Source: Fulvimarina manganoxydans
GTDB lineage: Bacteria > Pseudomonadota > Alphaproteobacteria > Rhizobiales > Rhizobiaceae
Reading direction: 5' to 3'
DNA: 64,000 nt
Assembly: GCF_900176465.1 (NCBI RefSeq)
Contig: NZ_FWXR01000005.1
Span: 1 to 64,000 of the forward strand
In this document: in pieces, positions 35,813 through 45,768 of the stretch
Layout: the number at the start of each line of letters is the position of its first letter
How positions within the stretch are numbered: the first letter of the stretch is position 1
Made by a program: the position numbers and the translations under genes
Notes under the pieces: generated by a model
Database searches by the model: none
Told to the model about the DNA's origin: nothing
What the model saw: the letters and a program-made list of their open reading frames with translations, nothing else

Positions 35813-38800
35813 TCAGGCGAGGCTTTTCCGGCCCGCCCGGGCGGCGCTGAGAAGCGCTTCGGCTTCGGCGAGCGTCCGGCACGTCAAAAGATCGCGCGGC
35901 GCGATCTCGATGCCGAAGCGCTGGGCGATCGCCTCGCTCAAGGGTTTCAGGTGGGAGGGAAGAAGCCCGGCCGAGAGGAGATTGGTCGAGGCCTCGAGCG
36001 GCTGTTTGGGCTTCAGAACCGCGCGGTAGATGGCCGAAAGACAGGCCTTGCCCTCGAGGGGAGGCGTGTCGGTTCGCTCGATCGAGGCAGATGGATGTCC
36101 GCACCCGCCTTGTTGCTCCAGCCAGTCCCGCGCGCGCTTGCGATCAAGCTTGCCATTGGCCGATAGCGGCAGATCGCTCACCGCCAGATAGCGGGTCGGG
36201 ACATGGGTTTCGGGCAGGCGGCTTCGGGCAAAGGCGCGCAGATCCGGCACCTGCGGCTCCGCGCCGGGACGAGCGACATAAAGAAGGCCGAGGGCGCTCG
36301 CGCCGCTGCGCTCGTCGCCAAAGTCGATCGCGGCGGCGCGTGTAATGTCCGCATGCGCCAGCATCTCGTTTTCGATGTCGGGCAGCGACACGCGAACGCC
36401 CCGGATCTTCACATAGCCGGCGATGCGCCCGGCGAATTGGATCGAGCCGTCGGCCAGAAGCCGCCCGGTGTCGCTCGTGCGAAAGGCCCGTATCGGCTGA
36501 CCGGCCTCGTCGACGATCCCGACGAAATCGCTTTCGTCGAGTTTCCCGTCTCGAAAATAGCCGAGGGCCAGATTGACGCCCGCCGTATGAATGCGCCCCG
36601 CGACACCCGGCGGGACGGGCTCGCCGGCCTCGTCCAGGAGATCATAGCGATTGCCGGGCAGAGGCCGGCCATAGGGGATCGGCCCCCAATCGCCCGGCCC
36701 GATCTCGTGCCAGATGCTCCAGATCGTCGTCTCGGTCGGCCCGCCGAGCGAGATCAGTCTCGCATCGGCAAGGAGTGAGCGAAGCTCCGCGATGGTGGCG
36801 GGTTTGATGTAGTCGCCGCCCTGGGCGACGAGCCGCAGCGAGGCGAGCTGGCGCGCGTCTTTCCGGCAGGAGAGCAGCATTTCCAGGATCGCCGGCACCG
36901 AGCACCAGAGCGTCACGCCATGTTCGGCAACGAGCTCGCACCAGCGCACGGCGTCCTTTTCCGCGCCGGGCTCGGGCAGCACCAGCACCGCCCCGGCGCA
37001 AAGGCAGCCGAAGACATCGAAGACCGACATGTCGTGGTGGAACGGCGTCACCGAGATGAAGACGTCATCCGGGCCGACGCGCCAGTTGTCGAGCGTCGAG
37101 CCGATGACATTGGCGGTCGCCCGGTTGCAAAGGGTCACGCATTTCGGCGCGCCGGTCGTCCCCGAGGTGAAGAGATGATAGGCCGGCCCTTCGCCGAGGG
37201 ACAGAGAGGCGAGCCGCGAGCGGATTTCGCCGAGGTCGCCCGCCGCATCGGCCGCGCCAAGGCTCTCGGGCAAGACCGTCGTAAAGCCCTCGATTGGCGC
37301 GGAGGCGATCACCAACGCAGGATTGCAGGTCTCAAGGAGCTGCTGCAGCCGCTGGTCCGGCGATGCCGCATCGATCGGCACCCAGACCGCGCCGAGAAAG
37401 GCCGAGGCGAGAACGCTGGCAATATGATCCGGGCTTCGCGCCAGGACGATCGCAACCCTGTCGCCGGGCGTAACACCCCGGGCGCGAAGACCCGATATCA
37501 TCCGCGCGACCCGCGCGCCCAAGGCGCCATAGGTGACGCGCTCGCGGCCAGAAATCAGCGCGACGCGATCCTTCGGGGCCGAAAAGAGATTGTCCGCGAT
37601 CCGTTCCAGAAACGGCAGCTTGGACGGTGCAATCTCGGGATCGGCGGGCAGGATCGGATGAAGCGGCACCCCATCGCGGGGGAAAAGCGCGAATTCGCCT
37701 TTCTCCGCAATCGCCGTGAAGGCCCGGTCGACCGCCCGCAGAATGTCGTCGATCATGCTCCCCTCGACGGCCGCCACCGCATGGTCGATGTCGAGGCGCA
37801 GATCGCCTTCCGGCTCCAGGGCAAAACGGATGTCGATGGCAACTTGCGGCGTCGAGGTGAGGCCCGAGCAAAGCCGCATCGGCGCCTCAGGTGGAAGCAC
37901 CGGCCAGCCGAGCCCGTTGGTGATGACGATCGGCAGCGGCGGCTGGCCCTTGCCGGCATTCATTAAAAGCCGAGCGATATCGACGCCGGAAAAGGCGAGA
38001 TGGTCGAGACCTTCCAGAATATCGGCCTGGAGACGCCCTCCCCTTTCCGCAAGCGCCATGGTGCCGCTCGGCCAGTGGGCAGCGATGAAGCTCGATCGGT
38101 TGGCGAAAGCGCCGCCGGTTTCGGGCGCGACGGGAATGGCGACGACACAGTCGCCGGCCTCGATCCAGCGCGACACGACATCGAGCACGATCGCCGTCAG
38201 CACCGTATTCTTGAAGAGCCCCCTTTTCGCGCCGAGCCGGGCGACCCGTCTGAACCGATCCTTCTCGATCGTCAGCGTGCGGCGTTCAAAAGGCGACGAG
38301 GCGATGGTTTCGAGCGACTTCAACCAGGGCAGGCTGGGCGCGCTCTCGATGCCGGCGAGCTTTTCGGCCCAATAGGCGGCATCGGCCTCGCGCCGTCCCG
38401 GCTCTGTCGGCACGCCGATCGGATGCCCGCCTCCCCGTCCCGTCTTCGCGGCCGGGCCCTCCAGCGCCAAGGCTTCGTCATCTGGCGAAAAAAGCTCCAC
38501 CATCAGCGCGGCTATGGCATGCCCGTCGAGGATCAGCGCATCGAAGCGGGCGAAGACGGCGACGGGCTCCGTTCGTCGGTCTTGGCTCTCCTTCGCCGCA
38601 TCCGCATCCTCCGGCAAGCGGAACAGGGCGATCTCCCAGGGCGAGCGTTCGAGAGAACAGATCGACCTTGCGAAGGTCTCGCGCCGTCTGTCCAACTCGG
38701 CCATCGCCTCGACTGGCCCATGATCCCGCAGATCGACGATGTTCAGATTGAGCTCGGCCGCTTCGCGCACCCGCGCTGTCAGCTTTACCGGATCGATCAG

Positions 38801-40336
38801 CGTGCGCAGCGCCGGGTGGCGCTCGACAAGGATGCGAAGCCGCTCGCGCAAGGCCTCGACGTCCCAGCGTCCGCGATAGTCGCGGAACTCCTGCATGGCG
38901 ACGCCGCCAAGCGGCAGCTGTTCGCTGCGCCCGAGAATATAGGCCTTCTGAAGCGAAGACAGCTTGGATTCCATGACGCCTTCCCCGTGATCCACGCCGG
39001 TCCCGCTCCCACCGCCCGCGCGGGGCCGGCGGTCGATCGGTTCCTCCACCGCGGCGGGCGCGCGGGCGATCCGGCGAAGCATTGCGCAATAATCCTCGAA
39101 CAGGGCCTCGACAGGCGCGCGCTTCAGGACGTCGAAACGGATGTCCCAATTGATCAGGAGCCCCGCGCCGGTCTCGGCGATCTGGGCATCGAGGGCGACC
39201 TGCGGCCCTTGCGAGGTCGCATAGGCGAGTGTTCCGAAAACGCGGGCGACACGATCCGAAAAGAGTGCGCCGGACGAAAGCCCGAGGCCGGAGGTGAAGA
39301 CGACGGGCGAGACGTCCATCCGCCCCGACCGGCGCGAAAGATCCCGCATGACGGCAACGCCCGGATAAGCCGAATGCTCGATCGCGCTCAGCAATTCTCC
39401 TGAGACCTGACGGGCGAGATCGGCAAGCGTCGCAGCCTGCATCGTGTCGATTGCGACGAGGAGGACGTTGGAGAACTCGCCCACGATCCGTTCGACAGCC
39501 GGAAGACAGTGCTCGCGCCAAAAGCTCGGTACGCTCAGGCGAAATCGACTTTGCCCGGTCATCCTGGCGAGCGCGAGAGCGAAGACGGCCAAGGCCAGCG
39601 ATGTCGCCGTCACGCCGATCCCGCGAGCCGCCTGCCGGATCGACGCATAGTCGTTCCGGCTCAATTCGGCGGCAAGGCGGTCGGTTTTAACAGGATTTAA
39701 AGTGTCATGTTTTATCGCGGAAAGATCGACGATTGGAGGCAGGGTCTCGCGCCGCTCCGCCCACCATTCCCGATCGCGATTCCGCTTCGCCCGATGCTGT
39801 TCGTCGCTCGACATGGCATCCAGAACGTCGAAAAATCCCGGGGTCTCCGGCAGCGCTCCGCTATCCGGCTCTTCGACGAAATAAGCCAGATCGTCCATCA
39901 GGATACGAAGGCTCGGCGGGTCGATCGCGGCCATGTCGGTATCAATGTGGAAGCGCGTTCGCTTCTCGGCAAGACGCGTAAGGGACACCGCACAGGCCTC
40001 ACCGTTTGAGAGGTTGGCCCGGCGGTTCGTCCAGGCAATGCGCTTATCGATCAGATGCTTGGCGGCCTCAGCCGGGCCAAGGTCCCGCCAGTCGTCGAGC
40101 GTCAAGACGGACGGTCCCTTCGGCTCGGCGCAGCATTGCCGGCCATCCTCCGTGATTCGAAGGCGCGTCATCTCATGGCGCTCGAACAGTCGTTCAAGGG
40201 CGCTTTCGAGGCGCTCGGCGGTCAAGCCGGCGCCGTCGAATTCCACATAAAGATGGGGCGAGACCCGCCCGAGGGCGGACCGATCCTGACGGCTAACCCA
40301 CTGCGCCGCCTGCATTTCCGATAATTCTCGCATTGC
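35813..40336 (-). CDS. NRPS protein: Cy-Cy-A-carrier (first half of a VibF-like synthetase)
   Basis: From ATG 40336 (after AAGGGTG) it has 1507 residues; ATG 40393 is an alternative adding 19. Two tandem heterocyclisation domains carry DxxxxD instead of HHxxxD: DMAAID at 133-138 and DALILD at 598-603, with family motifs SPVVFTSGLG and LPIVITNGLGW. An adenylation domain follows (about 900-1400): LFTSGTTGAPK, FHHDMSVFDVFG, GGPTETTIWSIW and NGKLDRKRA. The last 80 residues look like a carrier with an odd core, LLSAGLLPSHL. Tandem Cy domains plus A match VibF, which condenses DHB with Thr and closes an oxazoline ring. My reading of the specificity residues is D-M-F-C-A-G-L-I-W, closer to the Cys-type pattern than to the usual Thr pattern, so the amino acid (Ser, Thr or Cys) is open. 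Confidence 0.88.
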   Translation of the reverse strand, partial: AMRELSEMQAAQWVSRQDRSALGRVSPHLYVEFDGAGLTAERLESALERLFERHEMTRLRITEDGRQCCAEPKGPSVLTLDDWRDLGPAEAAKHLIDKRIAWTNRRANLSNGEACAVSLTRLAEKRTRFHIDTDMAAIDPPSLRILMDDLAYFVEEPDSGALPETPGFFDVLDAMSSDEQHRAKRNRDREWWAERRETLPPIVDLSAIKHDTLNPVKTDRLAAELSRNDYASIRQAARGIGVTATSLALAVFALALARMTGQSRFRLSVPSFWREHCLPAVERIVGEFSNVLLVAIDTMQAATLADLARQVSGELLSAIEHSAYPGVAVMRDLSRRSGRMDVSPVVFTSGLGLSSGALFSDRVARVFGTLAYATSQGPQVALDAQIAETGAGLLINWDIRFDVLKRAPVEALFEDYCAMLRRIARAPAAVEEPIDRRPRAGGGSGTGVDHGEGVMESKLSSLQKAYILGRSEQLPLGGVAMQEFRDYRGRWDVEALRERLRILVERHPALRTLIDPVKLTARVREAAELNLNIVDLRDHGPVEAMAELDRRRETFARSICSLERSPWEIALFRLPEDADAAKESQDRRTEPVAVFARFDALILDGHAIAALMVELFSPDDEALALEGPAAKTGRGGGHPIGVPTEPGRREADAAYWAEKLAGIESAPSLPWLKSLETIASSPFERRTLTIEKDRFRRVARLGAKRGLFKNTVLTAIVLDVVSRWIEAGDCVVAIPVAPETGGAFANRSSFIAAHWPSGTMALAERGGRLQADILEGLDHLAFSGVDIARLLMNAGKGQPPLPIVITNGLGWPVLPPEAPMRLCSGLTSTPQVAIDIRFALEPEGDLRLDIDHAVAAVEGSMIDDILRAVDRAFTAIAEKGEFALFPRDGVPLHPILPADPEIAPSKLPFLERIADNLFSAPKDRVALISGRERVTYGALGARVARMISGLRARGVTPGDRVAIVLARSPDHIASVLASAFLGAVWVPIDAASPDQRLQQLLETCNPALVIASAPIEGFTTVLPESLGAADAAGDLGEIRSRLASLSLGEGPAYHLFTSGTTGAPKCVTLCNRATANVIGSTLDNWRVGPDDVFISVTPFHHDMSVFDVFGCLCAGAVLVLPEPGAEKDAVRWCELVAEHGVTLWCSVPAILEMLLSCRKDARQLASLRLVAQGGDYIKPATIAELRSLLADARLISLGGPTETTIWSIWHEIGPGDWGPIPYGRPLPGNRYDLLDEAGEPVPPGVAGRIHTAGVNLALGYFRDGKLDESDFVGIVDEAGQPIRAFRTSDTGRLLADGSIQFAGRIAGYVKIRGVRVSLPDIENEMLAHADITRAAAIDFGDERSGASALGLLYVARPGAEPQVPDLRAFARSRLPETHVPTRYLAVSDLPLSANGKLDRKRARDWLEQQGGCGHPSASIERTDTPPLEGKACLSAIYRAVLKPKQPLEASTNLLSAGLLPSHLKPLSEAIAQRFGIEIAPRDLLTCRTLAEAEALLSAARAGRKSLA

Positions 40337-40416
40337 ACCCTTGGCAAGGTATTTAACTTGAGTATTTTGGTCATATAACAAATCACCAGACATGACCACC
40401 ACGAGGTAAGCAGTCC
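40337..40416. promoter_or_regulatory. Short AT-rich divergent promoter region
   Basis: About 80 bp between the Cy-Cy-A gene and entC are AT-rich (TATTTAACTTGAGTATTTTG, then TCATATAACAAATCAC) in an otherwise GC-rich locus. Both siderophore transcripts must start here. If the synthetase started at 40393 only 23 bp would remain, which supports the 40336 start. Confidence 0.5.
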
Positions 40417-41616
40417 ATGAGCGTCGCATCGAAGACCCTGGTGCCGGCTCCCGCCCGGCATCCGGCCGCGCCGGGATTTGCCCTGACGACCGGGGGCAGA
40501 CGGCTGATCGCTCGCGGTCTGGGAAGCCGGGTTCTGACGCCGGCGGCAGGCGGCGAGCATCCGGACAGCACCTTCCAGAGCGCTGTTCGCGACGCCTTCG
40601 CGCAGGCCCACGCCGCCGGGCAAGACCGCCCGATCCTCGTCGGCGCGATCCCCTTCGATCTCTCCCAGCCCTCATCGCTTTACGTCCCAGCCGAGTATGA
40701 ATGGCAGGATATTGGCGAGGATACCTCGCCCGACCATGAGGCGCCGCCCGTCCCGGCGCTGCTGTCGCAGAGCAGCCAGCCAAGCGAGGCCGACTATCAG
40801 CGCATGGTCGAGCAGGCTCTGTCCCAGTTCGGCCGAAGCCCGCTTCGAAAGGTCGTGCTCTCGGTCATTCGGGAACTGCGCTTCGATGGCCCGATCGATG
40901 TCGACGCGTTGGCCGCGCGCCTGAAGCGCCTCAACGCCACCGGTTACCATTACCGCGTTCCGCTGCCCGGCGGCGGAGATCTCGTGGGCGTCACGCCCGA
41001 ATTGCTCCTTCGCAAGCGGGGCGATGCGATCGAGACCAATCCGCTAGCGGGGTCTGCGCGGCGCGACCCCGCCGACCCCCTTCAGGACAAGGCGATCGGC
41101 GCGGCGCTGGAGCGCTCGAAGAAGGATCTCTACGAGCATCGCCTCGTCGTGGAGGCGATCGGCGCGGCGCTCGCGCCTCATTGCCGCGAACTCGACATTC
41201 CAGCGGGGCCCTCGCTGATCCAAACCGCCAAGCTCTGGCATCTGTCCACCCGCATCGCGGGCCGCGTCACCGATCCTTCGATGAACGCGCTTCAACTGGC
41301 CTGTCTGCTGCACCCGACCCCGGCCGTCTGTGGACACCCACGGCAGGAGGCGGTCAATCTCCTGCGCTTCGTCGAGCGTTTCGATCGCGGCCCCTTCGCC
41401 GGCATGGTCGGCTGGTGCGACGAGAGCGGGGACGGCGAATGGCTGGTGACGCTCCGATGCGGCGTCGTCGATCGCGACCGGGTGCGGCTCTTCGCCGGCG
41501 CCGGCATCGTGGAGGGTTCCGAACCCGCCAAGGAGTGGTCCGAGATCGAGACCAAACTTTCGACCATGCTCACCGCCTTCGGCCTTGACGACGGCAACCG
41601 CCCGGAGAGACCGTGA
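40417..41616 (+). CDS. entC: Isochorismate synthase (EntC/DhbC/VibC type)
   Basis: This 399-residue chorismate-utilising enzyme has the C-terminal family signatures [72 protein letters not shown] and [16 protein letters not shown]. It converts chorismate to isochorismate, the first committed step to 2,3-dihydroxybenzoate. GAGG lies about nine bases before the ATG. Its TGA overlaps the start of the ligase gene by one base, so entC-entE-entB-entA form one operon. Confidence 0.93.
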   Translation: MSVASKTLVPAPARHPAAPGFALTTGGRRLIARGLGSRVLTPAAGGEHPDSTFQSAVRDAFAQAHAAGQDRPILVGAIPFDLSQPSSLYVPAEYEWQDIGEDTSPDHEAPPVPALLSQSSQPSEADYQRMVEQALSQFGRSPLRKVVLSVIRELRFDGPIDVDALAARLKRLNATGYHYRVPLPGGGDLVGVTPELLLRKRGDAIETNPLAGSARRDPADPLQDKAIGAALERSKKDLYEHRLVVEAIGAALAPHCRELDIPAGPSLIQTAKLWHLSTRIAGRVTDPSMNALQLACLLHPTPAVCGHPRQEAVNLLRFVERFDRGPFAGMVGWCDESGDGEWLVTLRCGVVDRDRVRLFAGAGIVEGSEPAKEWSEIETKLSTMLTAFGLDDGNRPERP

Positions 41617-43229
41617 TGTCCGTTCCGTTTCAGCGCTGGCCGGACGAGCTCGCCGCCCATTATCGCGCTCGCGGCTATTGGCTCGACCTACCGCTCACGC
41701 GCATCCTCGACGCGCAGGTCCTACGGCGGCCCGAGGCGCCGGCGATCTTTTGCGGCGAGCGGATGTTTACCTATGGCGATGTCGAGCGGCTTTCGTCGAA
41801 TCTCGCCGCTCGCCTTGCGGAACGCGGCCTCGGAGCCGGCGATACGGCCCTCGTTCACCTTCCGAACGTCGCCGAATTCTATGTCGTCTTCTTCGCGCTC
41901 CTGAAGGCGGGCATCGCGCCGCTCAACGCGCTCTTCAGCCACCGCCGGCTGGAGATGACGGCCTATGCCGAACAAATCCGGCCCAGGCTTCTGATCGGCG
42001 CGCGGCAGAACCCGCTTTTCGGCGACGACCGCTTTGTCGATATGTTGAAGGCGGCATCGCCCGGCCTTGAAACGGTGCTTTTCCTCGGCGGCGAAGACGC
42101 GCCGACCAGCCTCGAAGCCTGGACCGGCGAGCCGGCGGGCGAGGATCTCTCGTTTCGCCCGACGGCGGCGGACGAGGTCGCTTTCTTCCAGCTGTCCGGC
42201 GGCAGCACGGGAACGCCCAAGCTGATCCCGCGCACCCATAATGATTACGACTATAGCGTCCGGGCAAGCGCCGAAATCTGCGGCCTCGACGAGACCACGC
42301 GCTTTCTCTGCGCCCTGCCCGCTCCGCACAATTTTCCGCTGAGTTCGCCGGGCACGCTTGGCGTCTTTCATGCCGGCGGCTCCGTGGTGATGGCGCCGAA
42401 CCCTGATCCCGCCATCTGCTTCGATCTTATCGAGCGCCACGGCGTCGACATGGCGGCGCTCGTCCCCTCGGCGGTCACCCTCTGGCTGCAGGCGGCGAAG
42501 GCGGATGCCGGCAAGCTCAAGAGCCTGAAGCTCGTTCAGGTCGGCGGGGCGAATTTCTCCGAAAGCCATGCGCGGCAGGTGCCCGATGCGTTCGGCTGCC
42601 GGCTTCAGCAGGTCTTCGGCATGGCCGAGGGCCTCGTCAATTACACCCGCCTCGACGACGCGGACGAACGGGTCTTCACCACCCAGGGACGTCCGATCAG
42701 CGAAGACGACGAGATCAGAATCCTCAGCGAGGACGGCAGGCCCGTTCCGAATGGCTCGCCGGGCATGCTCGCAACGCGCGGCCCCTACACGGTTCGAGGC
42801 TATTTCGAAGCGCCCGAGCACAATGCCACGGTCTTCGACGCCGAGGGCTTCTATTATTCCGGCGATCTCGTGATCCGCGACGCGGCAGGCTATCTGAAGG
42901 TGGTCGGACGGGTGAAGGATCAGATCAATCGCGGCGGCGAAAAGATCGCGACGGAAGAGATCGAAAACCTCATCCAGCGCCATCCCGGCGTTCGCCTCGC
43001 CGCGCTTGTCGCCATCGACGATCCGCTGCTCGGCGAGAAGAGTTGCGCCTTCGTCGTGGCGAGTGACCCGGCGCTCAAACCGCTGGCACTGAGACGCCAT
43101 CTCGCCGCTCTTGGGGTCGCCGACTACAAGCTGCCGGACCGGTTCCGCTTCGTCGACGCGCTACCGCTGACGCCGATCGGCAAGACCGACAAGAAGGCGC
43201 TGCGCGCCGCGCTCGCCGAACCGGCCTGA
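41616..43229 (+). CDS. entE: 2,3-dihydroxybenzoate-AMP ligase (EntE/DhbE/VibE type)
   Basis: This 537-residue adenylate-forming enzyme has the P-loop [20 protein letters not shown], the aryl-acid pocket [12 protein letters not shown] (the Asn after His matches the residue that holds the hydroxyl of DHB in DhbE), [25 protein letters not shown] and the catalytic C-terminal Lys in GKTDKKALR. It activates DHB and loads it on the aryl carrier domain of the EntB protein. A GTG three bases earlier (41613) is a possible alternative start. Confidence 0.94.
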   Translation: MSVPFQRWPDELAAHYRARGYWLDLPLTRILDAQVLRRPEAPAIFCGERMFTYGDVERLSSNLAARLAERGLGAGDTALVHLPNVAEFYVVFFALLKAGIAPLNALFSHRRLEMTAYAEQIRPRLLIGARQNPLFGDDRFVDMLKAASPGLETVLFLGGEDAPTSLEAWTGEPAGEDLSFRPTAADEVAFFQLSGGSTGTPKLIPRTHNDYDYSVRASAEICGLDETTRFLCALPAPHNFPLSSPGTLGVFHAGGSVVMAPNPDPAICFDLIERHGVDMAALVPSAVTLWLQAAKADAGKLKSLKLVQVGGANFSESHARQVPDAFGCRLQQVFGMAEGLVNYTRLDDADERVFTTQGRPISEDDEIRILSEDGRPVPNGSPGMLATRGPYTVRGYFEAPEHNATVFDAEGFYYSGDLVIRDAAGYLKVVGRVKDQINRGGEKIATEEIENLIQRHPGVRLAALVAIDDPLLGEKSCAFVVASDPALKPLALRRHLAALGVADYKLPDRFRFVDALPLTPIGKTDKKALRAALAEPA

Positions 43230-43279
43230 GCGCCCGGCAAGCCGCCAATCCACCTCGCAAAGACCTAAAAGGTGCCCCG

Positions 43280-44161
43280 ATGACGATCCCGACGATCGCC
43301 ACTTATGCCATGCCGCAACCAGCGGAATTTCCCAAGAACAAGACCGCCTGGCAGCCCGAGCCGGATCGTGCCGTCTTTCTCATCCACGACATGCAGCGCT
43401 ATTTCCTGCGCTTCTACGATGCCGATTGCGATCTCGTGCGGAACTTGATCGCCAATCTTGCCGCCGTAAAGGGCTGGTGCGCCGCGAACGGCGTTCCCGT
43501 CGTCTATACGGCGCAGCCGCACGACCAGCCGGCCTCGGACCGCGCCCTGCTCAACGACATGTGGGGGCCGGGCCTGACCAAGGCCGATCCGGCGCTGCAA
43601 AGCGTCGTTGCGGGGCTCGAACCTGGCGACGGCGATATCGTTTTGACGAAATGGCGCTACAGCGCCTTCCAGCGCTCCAATCTCAAAGCCATGATGGCCG
43701 AATGGGGCCGCGACCAGCTTCTGATCGGCGGCGTCTACGCTCATATCGGCTGCATGGTGACGGCGCTCGATGCCTTCATGAACGATATCCAGCCCTTTGT
43801 GATCGGCGATGCGCTCGCCGATTTCTCACGCGCCGAACACGAGATGGCCCTGACCTATGTGGCGACGCGTTGTGGCGCGCTCGTCGACACCGCGGCGCTG
43901 GTCGGGGCGGGCGAGGAGAAGACGCTCGGAGACTGGCTTGAGGCCCGCATTCTCTCGCTGATCGAAGACGAGACCGATGCGATCGACGAAACCGAGAATC
44001 TCATCATGTACGGCCTCGACTCCATCGCCGTCATGACGATTGCGGCCGAACTCAAGGCGCGCGGCGTCTCGGTCGGCTTCGACGAACTCGCCCGTATTCC
44101 GACTCTCGCCGCCTGGCGCGAGCTGATCGACAAGAAGCGGACGCAGAGCCTTGCAGCCTAA
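43280..44161 (+). CDS. entB: Isochorismatase with C-terminal aryl carrier domain (EntB/VibB type)
   Basis: This 293-residue bifunctional protein starts with the isochorismatase domain (about 1-205): AVFLIHDMQRYF with the catalytic Asp, TAQPHDQPASDRALLNDMWG, TKWRYSAFQRS and LLIGGVYAHIGCMVTALDAF. The aryl carrier domain is at about 220-290, with LIMYGLDSIAVM where Ser248 takes the phosphopantetheine arm. It hydrolyses isochorismate to 2,3-dihydro-DHB and then carries DHB to the condensation and Cy domains. The arm must come from a phosphopantetheinyl transferase encoded elsewhere. Confidence 0.94.
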   Translation: MTIPTIATYAMPQPAEFPKNKTAWQPEPDRAVFLIHDMQRYFLRFYDADCDLVRNLIANLAAVKGWCAANGVPVVYTAQPHDQPASDRALLNDMWGPGLTKADPALQSVVAGLEPGDGDIVLTKWRYSAFQRSNLKAMMAEWGRDQLLIGGVYAHIGCMVTALDAFMNDIQPFVIGDALADFSRAEHEMALTYVATRCGALVDTAALVGAGEEKTLGDWLEARILSLIEDETDAIDETENLIMYGLDSIAVMTIAAELKARGVSVGFDELARIPTLAAWRELIDKKRTQSLAA

Positions 44162-44174
44162 GCTCGAGGCGCCG

Positions 44175-44936
44175 ATGACCGCGCGGGAAAGCATGGGATT
44201 TGCGCAAAAGCGCGTCCTGGTGACGGGCGCCGCGCGCGGCATAGGCCGGCGGATCGCCGAACGCTTCATCGAAGAAGGCGCAACCGTCATCGGCCTCGAT
44301 CGGGTGGTCGGGGACGAAGCGCCCTTTCCGCTCATTGAACTCGACGTGGCCGATGCCAGCGCCGTAGAGCGTGTCTGCGATCGCCTGAAGGGCGAGGACG
44401 AGAGGCTCGACATACTCGTCAACGCCGCCGGCATCCTGCGTCTTGGATCGGCGGAGGCGCTGTCGCCGGACGATTTCTCGACGACGATGGCCGTCAACGC
44501 CGCCGGGCCGTTCCATCTGATGCGCCAGTGGATTGCGGTCTTCAAAGCCCAGCGTTCCGGGGCGATCGTCAACATCGCCTCCAACGCCGCCCATACGCCG
44601 CGAATCGGCATGACCGCCTATTGCGCCTCCAAGGCGGCGCTTGCCAGCCTGTCGCGCTGCATCGGCCTCGAACTCGCCAGCTACGGTGTGCGCGTCAATC
44701 TGGTTTCCCCAGGCTCGACCGACACGCCCATGCTGGCCGGCATGATCGCCGATGAGGCGGACCGCCAAAGGCTCATTGAAGGTCTGCCCGACCAGTACAA
44801 GCTCGGCATTCCCTTGCAGAAGATCGGGACGGTCGACGAGATCGCCGAAGCCGTGCTGTTTCTGGCCTCGGACGCCGCCTCCCACATCACCTTGCAGGAC
44901 ATCGTCGTCGATGGCGGCGCGACATTGGGCGCGTGA
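44175..44936 (+). CDS. entA: 2,3-dihydro-2,3-dihydroxybenzoate dehydrogenase (EntA/VibA type)
   Basis: This 253-residue short-chain dehydrogenase has the NAD-binding GAARGIGRRIAERF, NAAGILRLG, the catalytic Ser in IVNIASNAAHTPRIG and YCASK, and SPGSTDTPMLAGM, which is typical of EntA. It oxidises dihydro-DHB to 2,3-dihydroxybenzoate. ATG 44175 has GAGG six bases upstream; a TTG at 44151 would overlap entB. It is the last gene of the operon. Confidence 0.93.
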   Translation: MTARESMGFAQKRVLVTGAARGIGRRIAERFIEEGATVIGLDRVVGDEAPFPLIELDVADASAVERVCDRLKGEDERLDILVNAAGILRLGSAEALSPDDFSTTMAVNAAGPFHLMRQWIAVFKAQRSGAIVNIASNAAHTPRIGMTAYCASKAALASLSRCIGLELASYGVRVNLVSPGSTDTPMLAGMIADEADRQRLIEGLPDQYKLGIPLQKIGTVDEIAEAVLFLASDAASHITLQDIVVDGGATLGA

Positions 44937-45224
44937 ACCACCGCTCCAAAAATGCTCGCGATCGGTAGAAGCGCCTCGACCACATTCGTGCGCCCCGATT
45001 GCCGCGAGTGACGGAGATTTATGAATTCGCGTTCAAAATCATGGCAAGGCTCTGCGTCATCGAGAACCAGAAATCGATCGGCAAGGTCATTGGAGCCTTG
45101 ACCGGCGAAACTCTGCGACAAGCCCAGAGCGCGGGCCAGGTCGTTCACGATGTCTGGGGACCTGAACGACCTGAACGTTGACCTTGATAGGGATTGGCCT
45201 CTTCGAGCTCCTTGACCATCCCCG
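44937..45224. other. No gene recognised
   Basis: The 288 bp between entA and the chemoreceptor remnant hold only short frames without family features in either strand. The sequence looks like decayed coding DNA. Confidence 0.4.
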
Positions 45225-45597
45225 TCAGCTTTGATGGCGGTTCACTATGCAGCTTTTGCCCGTTCGTGCGCCCCAGAATGGAAGGACGTCGTCCGCGCCC
45301 CCGTCCACATCGAACTGGGCCACGAGCGTGGTCAACTGCTGCATTTCACCGGCGAGATTGCGGGCGGCGGCGGTCGATTCTTCCACCATCGCCGCGTTCT
45401 GCTGGGTGAACTGATCCATCGGGGTGACAGCCCTGTTCACCTCTTCCAGGCCGCTTGCCTGTTCCTGAGCGGGATTCGCAATGTCATGGACGATCGAGTG
45501 GATCTCACCGATCTGCGCGATGATCCGAGACAGCGCCTCTTCAGTCTTTCCGACCAACTCCAGTGTGGACTTGCCTCGGAAAACTGGAGAGCTCTTC
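45225..45597 (-). pseudogene. Methyl-accepting chemotaxis protein, C-terminal remnant
   Basis: On the minus strand, TEEALSRIIAQIGEIHSIVH, DIANPAQEQASGLEEVNRAV and NAAMVEESTAAARNLAGEMQ form the last part of a chemoreceptor signalling domain. The frame is closed by a TAG just upstream at about 45595-45597. The membrane segments, sensor domain and the signalling tip are absent, so only about 110 residues of a normal 500-700 remain. No other chemotaxis gene is near. Confidence 0.85.
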
Positions 45598-45768
45598 TAA
45601 GAGCAAAGAGGAGCATTTCCTGGGCAAACAATCAGGTTCGCCAAACGCTCTCCAAACGTTTGTTAATGCGCCGGGTTATGGAAAAATCGGCATCTATTTT
45701 CTTGCCCGGCGTTTGAGAGCGAATTGCGATCGATCTGAATCGCCAATCCGCTCTCATCTCTTATTGTG

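Noticed and set aside
38000-39403. A 467-codon frame opposite the Cy-Cy-A protein
   Set aside because: It is an antisense shadow with low-complexity Arg/Gly/Asp content; the minus strand has full Cy motifs.
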